Source of the DNA: Pipra filicauda
Lineage: Eukaryota > Chordata > Aves > Passeriformes > Pipridae
Length of the DNA stretch: 64,000 nt
Reading direction: 5' to 3'
NCBI RefSeq assembly: GCF_003945595.2
Contig: NW_024104096.1
Span: 3,405,501 to 3,469,500, forward strand
Part shown: piece by piece, positions 50,401 through 64,000 of the stretch
How the letters are laid out: the number at the start of each line of letters is the position of its first letter
Numbering within the stretch: position 1 is the stretch's first letter
Made by a program: the position numbers and the translations under genes
The notes under the pieces: model-generated
The model's input: only the letters and a program-made list of their open reading frames with translations
Databases searched by the model: none
What the model was told of the DNA's origin: nothing

Positions 50401-53400
50401 AATGTACTAAATCTGTTTTTTCAACAGGAAATCTTTGTTTTTATTGGCTGATATTTGTAGTGGATGTGTGCCTCTTATGGGAAGATTGATGCTTGGTATT
50501 AGCTGAAGATGTGATGCTGTGAGTCAACAGAAGCAGTGCTGGTGATAGTAATAGTCAAGACCACCCCACTTTGAGCTTGCTAAATATAGTATTAGTTCAG
50601 TGGAGAGTGAAATGAAATTCTGATTTCTAACTGGTCAAACATCCTAGGGAAGAAATGAACCATGTGGTGGTTTTCTAGTTGTTTGTGTTTTTTTTTGTTT
50701 CCTAGTTCTTTGGTTTCTCTTGCCTTTTTTTTTTTTAACACTCATCAGACTTTTAGCCTACTTTTGAAAAGAGGGATTTCTATCAGAGATGACTAATGAT
50801 GATGCAGAAATCTTAAACCAATTGCACACATTATATAAACAGCTTCATTTCATGGAGGAGAAAAAAACCTACTTTCCAATAGTGAATTTACAAGCATTTA
50901 TGTTTAGACTAATGTTATATTGTAGCCAAACAGAGAAAGCAAATTGTACTCTGTTTTAAACTCCATTCATTTACTGCTTCGTATGGATTGTGGCGTTCTG
51001 TCACTACAGGCATAGCCCACTCTGGTCCCTTCTCTGCTGTTTCGGGCAGAATTGCTTCAGAGCAGTGCTGCTGTTGCTCTGCCAAATACTGACAATACCA
51101 TAGGTGATGCTGCTGAGTTTGACAGAATGGGAAACAATTCTCTGCATGGAAATTAAGGTAACAGAAGGGACTTGGGAAGTACACGTAATTTGAATATCGG
51201 AGCAGGCTCAGCAGCTCTAAGAGGTATCTGTTTTTCAGAGGTTGGGTTGTTCGACCAGCTCAATGGGCTAAAAGGTCTGACCTGCTTCACCTTAGACCAA
51301 TTGCCTGACCAATTACCTTGTTTTCATGTCCTTCATTTTTACAGAGTTTGAGGCATCTGAGCAAAGTGATACTGCTGTGGAATGCTTGTAACGAAAAATT
51401 TAAGACACAGTAACAAATGAAGTGGCTGAGGTCTTTCATAACAGAGATCTGCTCTGAAAAAACAGTGATTTAGTTGATAATGCAGCTTCTGCCTTTCCAT
51501 CCTCTGTGCTATAGGGTGCTATATTTCTGTATGTGAATCTATGTTTCACAAGTGTCTACATGCATCCAGTTTCTATTACATTATTTTTTAATGGGGAACA
51601 GTTGCTTTGCTCTCTATTAAATTGTTAACAATCATGTTTCTCAAGAATGTGTTCTTGTTGGATGCTGGGATATGCCTTTATTTACCTCCTGATATTTGGA
51701 GGCTTATGGAACAGTACTGACATATTTCTGCATCTGAGTTACTAACTCGAACTAGCAGCTCAGACTAATCATCAGGAAGGGTCTCTTAGATTATAAATAT
51801 CCTGTCTCATAGTCATGGTTTATCAGAAGTGAGAAGTTGGCTGGGGTTGTAGGGCCAGGTGGAAAGCGCTGATCATTTTCCCTGGACAAGCTCTAAATTG
51901 TCTACTAATGCCTGCAAATCACCAGCTTGGAAGTCACCTATTTAAATGAATTTGTGAAAAATGCAGCCTGCCTTGAAATCATTGTCATGATTGCAGCAGA
52001 ATTCAAATACATGAATAAACACCTAGAATGAGGAGAGATGGTCTGACTGTTGTGGATAGTGGATAGTAAAGCAGCTTTATCATCCCTAAGTTTTCTCCTG
52101 CCATATCTGACTTGCCTGTAACCCAGAGTACACAAGGCAGGAGTGAGCTTTTCTGAGCAGCTTAACGTTTCTCTCTTTTGAGAGAAAAGTTAGCTTGCAA
52201 TATTTGTTTACATATTTATGTATCTTGGAAAAAGATGGAGAAAGGAAAAAGATAAGCTTTTTTTTTTTTTCTGGCAGAATTTTCCACACAGTGCAAAAGA
52301 TGGCTCTCAAGGGGCTTGTAGTTTCTGCATTTTTTTAACTGATGTTTGTAACTTGCCATGGGATATGTACAGATCTGTGCCTTCCCATCTCCAGTTTATT
52401 ATATTGTTATGTTTTGAAGCTCAAAGAACGGTCACTAGAGCAGCTCATCTGAACTCTGCACAACTCAAACTTAGTGACAAGTGAATGAGAGTACCAGAAT
52501 AGGCCTGATGAGCCCATGAGAGAGTAACTACTTTCATTACAGGTTTCTAGGTCTTATCTATGTGTAGTGGAAAACTGTGATTAGTGTTTTACAAATAATA
52601 CAAATTTTCTTCTTTTTTTGAAATAGAACATCCTACTTCAGTGTACCAGCAATTTCAACAGGGATTGTTTGCCATATTATGGGAGCTGTGGCCATATGCT
52701 CTGAGAAAGTGGATAAACCCCATTAGGGTGTGTGTATGGGAGGGGCTGGGAGAAGAGTGATTAATCAGACAGAAAGCAACTTTGTAATAACAAAAGCACA
52801 TCATAAACTTCTTTCTTGCTTTTATCTGTTAGGAATTACCTTTATGTAAGTGATAAATTAGATTCTGATTTGAATGGAATCATCTTTGTTCTGTTATTGT
52901 GTTTGGATACTTAATTTATACCAGTCTCCTCCATCAGCTTTAAAAGGGATCTTTTGTTCTCTCTTCCTATAAATGTGCATAGAGATGGTGAGTGCCTCCA
53001 TTAGTAATTACATGCAGCTTGCTTTTTGGGTATAAAACCAGAATATTACTGTGGAATGAATAGCCTTAAAGTGGTAGTTGGACTAAAAAGTTCCATATGC
53101 CAAGAATCTGGAGGATGCCACTCCTGCACTGGAAAACTTAATATGTGCTTTCTGCTGCATAAGTGAATTATAGGAGGAGTTGTTAAACCCATGTTAAGTG
53201 CCGGTGTTTTTAGCTATTTATTCTTCTGGATGTCTTGTAACTTTGGAGTGTGATGTAGCTGCGCTTTGAAATAAGAAGATACTTTTCTCCACACAGTGGT
53301 AGTAGACTGTAAACATGGAATTTCTTTTAGAGGTTAATAAAAATAATGAACCAAACAAAACATGGTTCAGGAATGTGTAGCTTCAGAACATTAGTGGAGT

Positions 53401-56400
53401 AGTGTACAGGTGTTTTCCCCTTTCTGATATAGTTGAAATTTGGATTGATGAAACAAACCTTAGAGAGGATTTTGGGTGGGGGTACATCCAAGCACTGGTT
53501 TTAAAGATGCATTAACAAGTGTGTTCTTAATGCTAGTTACTGGAAATGATGCCAGTTTTCCAAAGGAGAGGATAGGTCAGTCCTAGTCAGTTTTTGCCTT
53601 GAGTACTCCTGAATTTAGGTAGTGACTTCTTCGCATATAGCAAAGATTGGCTTTTTATCCTGACCTCTCTGTTGTACAGCTTGTGTGTGTTGCTCCTGAA
53701 CTCTTGTTTCTAACTTCTTACTAAGTTTTACTGTCTTTGTATTTTTTCACCTCCAATATGAAGACAAAATATCTACTGTTAGCAATGGCAGCAGAAAATT
53801 GATATTACTCACACTGAAAAGCAAGTCAACCTGGCAAACTAGACTTTAAGAAACATTGCAATGTAATTTTTTTTCTTTGGTGACACAGTTTATGTTCTAT
53901 CACTTGTTCAGTCAAATGATATCAGAAGCAGTTCTTGATACAGAACTTGCCTCTGCAGCCATGGTTCTTAATTTCTGCCAAGTGATAACTTTCCTGACAT
54001 TATCTTTAAACACAACAATAGGAGCAGTGTTACTGAATTTGACAGTAAAGTGCTTTTTCTAACTATATAACTGTTAAAGGCTTATCCACTAAATCAGTTG
54101 TAATCTTTAATCAACTTATGTTGATGCATAGAAATAGACCACAGTGGATAATGCAACTACTTGGATTTCAGAACATACTTTGTGGATACAAGATAACTTG
54201 CTGCATGGGAAGATGAAATGATGAAATAAAGGCTGGATCTTCTCAGTTACAAATACTTCCCCAATAAGTATCTCTTCAAAACACAAGCCTAGCCTCTCAA
54301 AACTGATTGGGTTGGGAATGGGGGGCATGACCCCAAGTGCATGATATTTGGTGGCAGATCTGGTTTGTCCCTGTAGTAATTTCAGGTCCTAGTGAATCTA
54401 TGAAAATCTGAAAAACTGGCTAGAGAAACAGGAGAGAGAGCAAACCTTTCCTTTGCTTACTCTGCCTAATAGTTAAAGTGTACTGAAGTATGACTTACCT
54501 CTATCCTGAGACTAGCACCAAAGTTTTGTGTCCAAATATACTGAACTCACTTTGAAACAAATCTCTTATTCAGAAGTAAATATTGTCAGAATAGCTATTA
54601 ACAGCATGAATAATGAACAACGGATAATGATACCAGCTAATGAAAGGAGAAAGAAGTAAAAAACCATACCCTCTTCATTATCAAAGGCTTTCCACAGTGA
54701 CTGTAACTCTCAGCTCATTGACTCTTAGTTTATAATGTTCAAATTCCTTCTCTCACTGAGAAAACATGTGTTGGAACAGTTTTCCAGTATCCTGACTTCA
54801 TGGGTAGGATAGGAAACTGATGATTCATGGCAGGTTTCTCCAGTGAGGAGCAGAGAAAAGAAACAAGCTGTTTATCTTGGTGTTGGCCTAGGATACTTAT
54901 GAAGAGACCTATTATAATAATGCTGCATTGCATTTTCCATCAGTGGTTACACCCATAGAATAACAAATGTAACTTGGTCTTCTTTCACCAAATATAAATT
55001 TTCCTTGTGCTGAACTCTAGATGCACACTCTAAGTGCATCTTGGGGACCTGGACTTGCCGAAGGCAAATATTCTGAGAAAAGGTTGAGGTAAATAAGGCT
55101 TTGAGTACCTCATTTTTTTCCTGTGTTGTGGTCAGCACACCCCCACCCCCCAATTCCACAGTGGGCCCACATTTTACCTAGTCTTTGTCTTGCTGCTGTA
55201 TTTACACAAGCATTTTTGTTTATTGTCTTTCATACCCCTCACTAGGTTCGACTCTAGATAGACTTTGTGATGGACCCATCTCTGCATGCTCAGCTACTGT
55301 GTCTTTGCTCTTCCTGGCAGGAATGTTCTGTTCATCCATGCAGGCCTCCTGCCACCTTTGCTTGTCTTCCTGCTCATCAGAGTGACCTATCCTTGAGCTT
55401 GGAGTAGGTGATCCTTGAAAATTAACCAGCTCTTCAGAACCCCTCTTTATTCTCAGACTGTATCCCATGTGATTTCTCCAGTTAGGTCCCTGAAGAGACT
55501 AAATACTGTTCTGAAGTATTAATAAAACTTTCTTTTCTTATACAGGCTTAGTTTTGTTTGCCTGCAGAAAAAGACTTCAAGGAGACCGATAGTCAGTGCG
55601 TGTGAGACACAGATAACTTGTAGATTGCAAGAATTTTTGGGTGGATTTGGTTCCTGGTGACCACAAACCCAGTTACAGTTAGAACAAATGGACTTATAAT
55701 AAATGAATATAATACCTGTGTGTACCTAGGCAATGAATGGTTAAACTGTTCAGCTCAAAATGGGATGTAGTAGTATATAACTGGGGGAAACAATTAATGC
55801 TGAGTGTTAGTTGTATGCAGGCTGGTATGTTCAGCCTTCCAATTTAAACTCTGGAAACCTCATCTGTTGCTAACATACGTGCATGTAATCATCTCACTTA
55901 GGAGAGGTTTTGAATACTGAAGTGTGTGATGCACTAAATATTTATCTAAAGTTATCACTGTAAAAAAAATTGCTGTGTCAAGCATATAGCTGGAAGCTAC
56001 TGGAAGTTCACTTGTTTTTGTGTGTCTGTTTGCTATTAAAATCACAGGGTTTTTTTGTAATTTTGTTCAAGATTGATCACAAAAGCTGTTTCACCTTTCA
56101 ACCCCTGAATGTGTATACAGGTGTCTATATATCCTTCACCTAAGTCTTCAATAGCTAATTTGATCACAAACCCACTCAATACTTGAAATAAAACTTATTA
56201 TCAGGTGTAAAAACACTTTCAAATTACTGCATAACTCTTAAAAGTTTTTAGGTGAGATGTTAAACTGACTAGTGTTTGAACTACACTAAAAATCACTTTG
56301 ATGAGCCTAGCTGTCTTTGCAGCTTTTGCAGCACAATAGTTGTGCTGAATAACAGAGATGAACAAATGAGGTTTCTCTCGAACTACAGAGAAGTAGCGAA

Positions 56401-59182
56401 AAGGTCACCTTTTATTTAGCTTGCCCTGATACAGTGACAAAAAATGGATTGTGAAGGGCTAGTAACTGCCAAACCACTGACTTATCTGTAGCAAGTGAAG
56501 TGCTGTTTGAGTCTCTGCCACACCTATAAAATGTTCCCTTTCTATCAAAAAATCAGGGGGTGGGGAGTGGAAACCTTAGTGAGTTTTAGGGGGGTTTCAG
56601 TTTGACTTCAGTTTTTCTCCAAGGACAAAAAATGTAATAGCATGGCATTTCTTTGGTTTCTCTTCAGTTAATGCTGGAGAAAACCTGTGTTCCTCAGCTC
56701 TCTGACTAGATTCCACGGGCACTTGAGCTGTCAGACCGGCTGAGCCCAGCCCACTCCCCATGCAGCAGAATGGAACGTATTTTTTCAGTTCATCTGATTT
56801 TTGTTGGGTTTCCCCCCCCTTCTTCCCACCTTGACATCAGTGATTATTGTAGTTCAAAGCCATGGAATATGAAGTGTTTTATCTGTCAAGTGCAAGTAAA
56901 TTTCTTGCATAACAGCTTTGCTCTGGCAATTTGGGGGGGCTGTAATTGTAATAGGTGGTCTGTTGTCTGATTATTCAGAGTAGTGCAATGCTAAAGATAC
57001 TTGTGACCCTGAAGTGGTTATGAACTGCTACGAAGTGTGGTTGTGGCAGATTTCTACATACTTGTCTTGCACTTTTATTGTTGCAAAGGGCAAACTTTGG
57101 TGTACCTGGCTTCTTAGTTGTCAGAATCACCAAAATATTTATAACTAACTTGGTTACTGTGTGGCATAGGAGGTAGTAAGGCATTTGTAAACTTGATGGA
57201 TCTGGCATTTGCTTTCACAACTGAGTACAATTCCTTTCTTCAGACAGGTTTTACTATTGGTTTGTTAGCTGGCCCAAAACCTTGTATTTCTATTTAATGT
57301 AGAATAATGATTGTTGAGAAGAGTGGTTCTCTTCTGTTCCCTTGCTATTAAACTTAGAGCAACTTCCTCAAATAGGACAAAATGTTGGGAACAGCTTCCT
57401 GTTATAGGAGTTGCTTTTAGTTTGATCTGCAGCAATGCTGATGATTTTCTTCTCAGCCACATTATTACAGCAGGTACTGTAACTTAATCTGTATTTCACA
57501 AAGATTTAAAGGGATTTTAACTGTTAGAAATGGGTGGTCCTTTGATAACTGTGGAGTTGATTTGTCAACATTGCTGTAATGTGACACAGCAGTGGTTTAC
57601 TGTTATATGTGAACTGGATAATATCATGTGTTTGTACAGTGCCTGGCACAATGGAGCTCTAAAATGCTAAGAAATTGTAGTGGGGAAAAAAAAGACTCTT
57701 GTTTTAAAGGAGTTGAATGAATTAAATGATAGAAATCCTCAAAAGAGTCAGTGACAACTAGGAATTGGATTATATCACTCTTATGGTCATCCCTTAGCAG
57801 AAGGTTTTGACTACACTGGTAACACTTGCTGTTATACCATAGTTTATTAGCTTTTACTACAACAAAAAAACACGAGCCCTTAATGTCTTCAAAAGATTGA
57901 TTTTTTTTTTTTTTCAATGTGAGTCAAGAAATCAGTAGCAAATGCTATTGAAAGTAGTTGTTTTTAAAGCTTTATTAGATGCAATAGTGATTTGTTATGT
58001 GACCGTATAGTAAGCTAAAGATTTATTAAAAACTAATTTTAACAGCTGAATAAATCTTCATCTAACTTGGAATTAATGCTGGATCAGACACTACTTCATT
58101 TGATTTTTAACATCCTCCATCAGTTATTTCTGCTGAGTGGCTGCTTTTTAATAGTTTGCAAATTCATTGTGGTGACTCTGCACATAAGTGGGTCAACTTC
58201 TACATGCTGAATTCCTTGCAGAGCTGATATAAGTGGTCATGAGAATGGAAAGCAAAATCAAACTGGAAAATAATCACATGATATCAAATTTCTGACACAC
58301 TTATGTTTTTAATGGTACTGTAAATGAGCACTATCCCTTGGAAAACAGCCTTCCATTTCTAGTTACAGTCTCTTTAATGTAACTAGATATTGTTGCCTCT
58401 AATTAAAAGATCACATTTAACATGTGAGCAATGATTTACACCATGAACTTCCTGTACACTAGAATTAACTGTTAGTCAAGTAAAGGAAGACTGTTATGAA
58501 AGACAGATTGTCCAGTATGCTACAGAAGGTGGATAATTGCTATAAAACACCATGTAGTGCATATCTTGCTGGTGAAAATACATTTCCTGTGGCAGGGTTT
58601 ATGCCAAAGGATGAATGTGGAGAGTTTCTGTTGCTTCAGCTATTTATTAGTGAGTACATAAAGATATTTTTAATATCATATTAAAAACTCAGTGAAAAAT
58701 ATTACTTTATAAAAAAAGGAATTTTAGGTATGTATGTTTTTTTCTTTCTCATGCTCATATATTTTGTCTTCCTGCAGGAAACTGTTGCTGCCATGAGCTT
58801 AGGAAAAACAGTCTGTTCTCTGGAACCACTGATGCTCTAGGAGAGACCTGATAAGGGAAGTGATGCTGCCCTTTGTCAAAAAGAGAGAAAAATCAGTGTT
58901 GAACTGTCTGGCATTCAGAAGTCAGTACAAGTTTGCATATAATAAGTAGAAGATACTAAAATTCAGTGCCTGGTATGGCACTGGTACGAAAACTGTACCC
59001 CTATGTTTTCAGTTGGGGTATATTAAAATGCCTCATTTAGGTAACAATACCTGCCAATTCAGCAGTGTTTTCAAAGATTAAAATGGGTTATAAAAAGTAG
59101 CAACAGATTTTGTAGTTAATGAAATAACAAAAGGAAATTAAGACATTTATTTTGGACATCTGCCTTGTACCTGATTGAGTCA

Positions 59183-59270
59183 GTTACTTCTTGAGTAACT
59201 TTCAGATGCAGAACAGTAGAGAAAGAAATTGCTCTACTGTTCTGCATTTGAAAGTTATTCAAGAAGTAAC
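59183..59270 (+). other. 88-nt near-perfect fold-back, candidate intronic miRNA/hairpin RNA or palindromic MITE
   Basis: The left arm 59183-59221 and right arm 59232-59270 are each 39 nt and surround a 10-nt loop (59222-59231). Aligned by hand, 37 positions are Watson-Crick. The two others are G on the left against T on the right, so in RNA of the VCL sense strand all 39 positions can pair. Beyond one A/A mismatch (59182/59271) two more pairs extend the stem to 59180-59273. Size and loop suit a pre-miRNA, but the lack of bulges is more typical of a young miRNA, a hairpin siRNA or an inverted-repeat transposon remnant. An AP-1 heptamer TGAGTCA (59176-59182) abuts the left edge. No match to a named miRNA is claimed. 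Confidence 0.6.
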
Positions 59271-61560
59271 AGAGAACACATATTATTTTGTCTTTGCTTT
59301 TTTCAGCTTCTTGAATATTTTCTGTGCCAACACGTGTTTAAGTGGAATACTAATGTAATCTTATCGTTACAGAGACCACAGCACAACTTAGTTTGTCATT
59401 CTGATGATGGAAAAAACATCCTGGAGAGAGAGTCAGTTACTACCTATGTGTAGCTATAGCTTGGATTGATTTAAAGACTCTCCAGTACAATATTTATCTA
59501 TATTAGAAACACAGATTCTCACAGGCAGCTCTGCTGTATCTGGAACTAAGTCTTTCTTCCGCTTGATATGATCTGTGCACTTCCTATGGTGAGACTTTTT
59601 GGCCATGTTGGTAACAGAGTAATACTAAAAAGCCATAAGATTAAGTAAACTTTCTAAATGCTTCTACTTGACTTAACACTTGGAAGGCTGGGAGGACAGG
59701 ATGCATCTCAATTACTGGGGCAGGAGGGAGATCCTTAAAACCCAAATCCTCTCCAACATGCAGATATCAGCAGATTATCAAAGATGGTCTAAATCTACCA
59801 GCAGAATCGTGGTGTTTGGTTTCTTATTTTTCAGACAGGCATCTGAATAATGAGAAAATTTAGCTCTGAAATGTGTTATTTTCCAGTACAGTACTAAATC
59901 TAAATCTTGCTGTGTATGTACACATACTAAGAGGTACTCTGAAAATAGTGGTTCACAGACCTGGGTGTATGGAAAGGAACTGTAAGAGCTTTTAGAATCT
60001 GCATGCTGTTTGGTATGTGGTGTTTTTCTTTTGATTTTACTGTAATGTAAAGATAGCTAGTTGCAGCTGTCAGTCTCATCTGTAGACTACAGTTGCTGCA
60101 TCTTGTTTTTTCTGATGAGTTTTGTATATGCCCAAAGGTAAGAGATGACTTAAGTTATTTGACTGAATTGGAATGATAATATCCTACAGTAGTTTTAATT
60201 TAAGTGGTGATTGGGAAGAAGAAACTCTTCTCTTGATAAAGGAACTAATTTCCAAATTATAGTAATTCTGTAAAAGTCTCACATAATCCGTATGTATTTG
60301 TTTCCCTCCTGTTAAGCTAATCCTGTAATTAGCCAAACCATCCAGACCTCAGCTCTGTACTGGTAACAGAGTTAGTAGATAATAGCAGCATGAATAAGTC
60401 TTTTGGTACCCAAATGATGTCACTTTTTGTTTTCCATATGGTTCTTGTTTCATAGTTCTGTATTTTACTTGGACAGCAGGATTTTCTTAGCCTCAAGCCA
60501 ATTAAATTTTTCTTAATCACCAATGTAAACAGATAGGTCAGTTTGCTGCTATTGGGGACCAGATGGCTGGAGTGTTCTAATTTACTTGCCAGATGACTTT
60601 GAAATTGTACCTTGCTATGCCTGGAATGCAGTCTCCAGGGCAATCATGAGAAAAGCAGGAGTCTGTATGTGGCTTCTGTGCTGACTGAGAGGCTCGGATT
60701 CATCAGTCTCTTCAGTTTCAGGCCTGGCTTCAAGGAGAAGTCGTGACTGATGTCACTGCTGGTATATGTGCATTGTTCATTTGGTGTAAACTAAGAGCAG
60801 GAATTGAATTTAGCTGCATGTTTCCTTGGACTTATTTTTCAGTCTCTAATTGCATTGGCCTATTCCCCTACAGAGAAGCAGAAAACCCTAAAGCTTCTTA
60901 AACCAGTGTTGAACTCGCTAATTGCAAGCGATATATCAATCACACTTACAATTCAAAGCAAGATGAGTAGAATTATGGAGAAATTGGAAATTTGTTTTAA
61001 ATGCTTATGAGAGCCTTTGAATGAACAACAAAAGTTTGTGTTAAAAAAAAAAGTTATAGCTTGTTAAGACTCACTTTTTTCAGTCTTGAATGAGAAGCAT
61101 TAAATTGTAAGGAGTGACCTGTAAACTGGTTCTCTTTGATTTTTCTATTAACATCTAAAATTACCTTTTTTTTTTTTCTGTTCACAGTTTGCAGAAATTC
61201 TGATTTACTGGAAGCTGTTTACATATGATGTTATTTGAGTGGCTTGTAAAATTTAGATGAGACCAAGAAGTTTCATGATGTATCCCAAGGCTGTTTTACT
61301 TGCATCAGACCAAGTTTGATACTGGGCTGCTATGCCAGGATGTATGCAAGTCTGTTTTGGCATGTTTGCCACATGGATTGTGGTAGCTAAGCGTCAGGGT
61401 GTGATAAAAACAGCTCCAACAGCTGTATTTCTAAAAGAGCTGAGAGAAATATATCAAAATGCCAGCAATTGGATCTACTTGACAGTGTAAATAAAAACAG
61501 AATGTGGGTTGCAATCAAAATACTGTGAGTGACAAGAACAAAGGTAAACAGCCAAGTCCT

Positions 61561-61648
61561 TTTTGGTTTTGTTTGGTTTTGTGTGGGGTTTTTGGGGGGG
61601 GGGGGTTTGTTTTGTTTTGTTGTTTTTGTTTTTTTTTTTTTTTTTTTT
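61561..61648. repeat. G/T-rich tract with G12 and T20 homopolymers
   Basis: TTTTGG-type units are followed by GGGG (61585-61588), an uninterrupted run of 12 G (61594-61605), TTTTG units and a run of 20 T (61629-61648). It is prone to polymerase slippage and to sequencing error, and the G runs could stack. ORFs crossing it give Phe/Gly- or Lys/Pro-rich artefacts. Confidence 0.9.
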
Positions 61649-64000
61649 GCTGCCAGGGCTCCTTCCCAAGAGCTTTCCATGTAACTGGGCTCCAATGACT
61701 GGTTTCACAAAAGGAAAACCAAACAATTGTGAAGTAGTTACTGAGCCCTTGCCACTTCTGAACCCTCTGAATCAAACTGTCTCTGGAATCACTGAGGGAT
61801 AAAGGACCAGATTTCTAGGTCTTCAATGGACAAGCCTTGTGTGGAGGGGTGAACTCTGAAAGGCATAGGATTCCCAACTGGATGCTATTAATTTCAGTCA
61901 TCACTTTCCTTATGTTGTAGTGTGCAAGTATGTAACCTGAATTCAAAGTGCTTTCGTGAAGATCTAATTCTGTCTGCCCAGGCTGTATTTTTTAGTCTGG
62001 ACTGAAATGTATGTTGTCTCTGCCAGCAAGGAGTAAGCATAGATTTGGTGTAACTTCGGCTTGCTTCTAGCTCTACTTGATGCCTTGTTCATAGTTGTGA
62101 GATCTAGGCCAGTTTTACTTTCCTAAAACACAGGATATGGGGAAAGCACTGGCAACTCCATATTGAGATGGATTCTAGAAATGGCTGTGCAGTGTAGAGG
62201 CTGTTGTCGCTGTAGAGTTGAAGCAAGTACTGAAGTTTATTTTTTCAGGACAGACATTTAAAGAAATTGGGAAAGAAGTTGCAGGGAACTTGATGGAACT
62301 ACACTGGTGTATTACACATTTCTGATGTGAGATTTAATGCTCCTATTGCTGTCGTGATCCTTCCTGGAAGCTTGCAAAACATGGAAGAATGCATAAGCCA
62401 TCAAGTGGATTTTTATGTGAGATGTCTTATGGTAAAGTTCCTTTTACAGCATACAGACTAGATCACTTTGTGTGGCACTTGGATTTGTCAAGCAAAACTT
62501 ATACTGGAGCTTATTTCCTGGGGCCTCTGCTAGTGTAATAGCCAGGGCTGTTATGTGTTTGCTGGATGATGATGAGGGGGGAATATTTTTAGGCTCCTTG
62601 CTAAAATGACAGATGTTTTAAATTAGCTTCTGGAACACTGCAAGAACTAATTCTTCTAAGGTCATCTTCCCTTCTAACAGGGGAAATCATATAAGCTGCA
62701 AGGAAAATTTCATTTCCAGCATTTGGCAAATTGTCAAACTGGTATTGTCAATATAGGCATTCATAAGAATCTTTGTTTAAAAAAATATAGTGACCCTCAA
62801 ACAATACATTTTGGACTCTCATCTTAAATATTTGTGTTTTGTTTGATATGATACATGCAGTTTGTACTTTGAAACTTGTAGAAGTAAAAAGAGCTAGATG
62901 TTACTGGGTGCTTGTGGTGGTTTTGTTTAAACAAGCTTATAGAATGACAGAAGCTGAAGCTATTTGCCATTCTCACTGAACTATATGCAGCAGACTAAAA
63001 AAAAGTGGGAAGGGGACCTTGTGGGGTGCTCTTGTCTTTCCTGCAGTAGAACCAAACACAACAAAGCTGCAAAACTGGCTATAAAGAAAAAAACTCAACC
63101 TGATGAAAAAGTTTTCCTCTTTCTTTTCCATGGAGAAAATACTCCCCATCAGGAAGCTTAAAGCATACTGATCTACTAATCAGTGGTAAATAGGAGTGTA
63201 TGAGACTTACAAGCAAAGTTAAAAGCCAACAGCACAGGAAATCTCAATCTCTTCCTGCTGTTAATAGCTACATTTCTATAAGGCTTTTTAGTGGCCATAT
63301 ATGCCCTCTGACTTGTGTGTGTCCCATTTCCTTTAACTTCCTTGACTTGCCTGTCTCTTGTTCCCTGTTTTTTGAGCAGGGAGCAAGTGGAAAAACAGCT
63401 CACTCCTTTTTCAACTGATTTTGTTTCTAATCTCCCCAAGAGTATGGAAATTAATATGGATGGGTGGAAGTTGTAACTATGACATTGTCTTGGTAAGGTT
63501 TGCTTGAGAGCTTCCCTTACTCTGTAAGGCACAGTGTTGAAGTTATCCCTTTACTGTGTTAGCCAGGGCAGTTTCTTTGGAACCATGAGTCATTACCACT
63601 TCAGCATTATGTAAAAGCTGAAGCTTCTATATCATGGGGACTGTTGCTTCCCAGTTAGTTAAGGTAAGGTTATTTTAGGAGGCAATAATATCTGAAACCC
63701 AAGTAGGAATGCTGTTGTTTTTTCTACATGTGTGGTGTTAGATAGAAATAAAATACATGTTTCTCAGATGATGGTTTTGTATTAGTGTGAAGCTTGAGAA
63801 GCCTTCCATCTGAAATAAGGAGTGTGTAGATACTGCATCTTCAAGGAGAAAACCCTTCATCTGCTTGGTACTGCAGTGTGGAGAAGGTAGAGTTGAGTGA
63901 ATCTCTACCTTGTGTTACACTGTACTGTGTCCAAAAATTGCTTAGGCCATGTAAAATCTGAAGAAACAGGATCTTATGAAAACTAACACAACAACAAAAC

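Noticed and set aside
61649..61810. Possible minus-strand retrocopy with the T20 run as its poly(A) tail
   Set aside because: The adjacent sequence resembles no gene I recognise, no target-site duplication was seen, and poly(A) retrocopies are rare where CR1 dominates.

Overview
The window looks like nuclear DNA of a sauropsid, most likely a bird. It has split exons with GT/AG borders, long AT-rich non-coding stretches, and a decayed CR1 LINE as the only clearly recognisable interspersed repeat. I saw no Alu-like, L1-like or bacterial features. Two genes are supported, both on the + strand and both incomplete. The 3' end of a urokinase-type plasminogen activator gene (PLAU) lies at the left edge. 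The first exon of vinculin (VCL) lies at about 47.2 kb. From general knowledge PLAU and VCL are neighbours in this order on human chromosome 10q22, so the arrangement supports both identifications.

Layout. 1-2720: the last three coding segments of PLAU, its 3'UTR and a likely poly(A) signal. 2.7-45.8 kb: about 43 kb between the genes with no protein-coding exon I can support. This interval holds a TATA-containing GC patch followed by a small CpG islet (9.57-10.7 kb), two CTCF-like motifs facing each other (9.63 kb + and 29.55 kb -), several GC/CpG-enriched blocks (15.2, 25.6 and 39.4 kb), low-complexity tracts, and a truncated CR1 copy (37.46-38.03 kb). 45.84-47.76 kb: a strong CpG island with VCL promoter motifs (perfect CArG box, perfect CRE, inverted CCAAT, GC box, G-quadruplex motif) and VCL exon 1. 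47.34-64.0 kb: the start of VCL intron 1; exon 2 is not reached.

The two genes act in cell migration and the extracellular matrix. Urokinase activates plasminogen at the cell surface, and vinculin links integrin/talin and cadherin/catenin complexes to F-actin. They are separate transcription units and nothing here shows joint control. The most unusual signal is an 88-nt near-perfect fold-back at 59183-59270 in VCL intron 1. It has 39 consecutive pairable positions around a 10-nt loop, and both arm differences are G.U wobbles in the sense RNA, as in a young pre-miRNA, a hairpin siRNA or a palindromic MITE. No complete undescribed multi-gene system was found.
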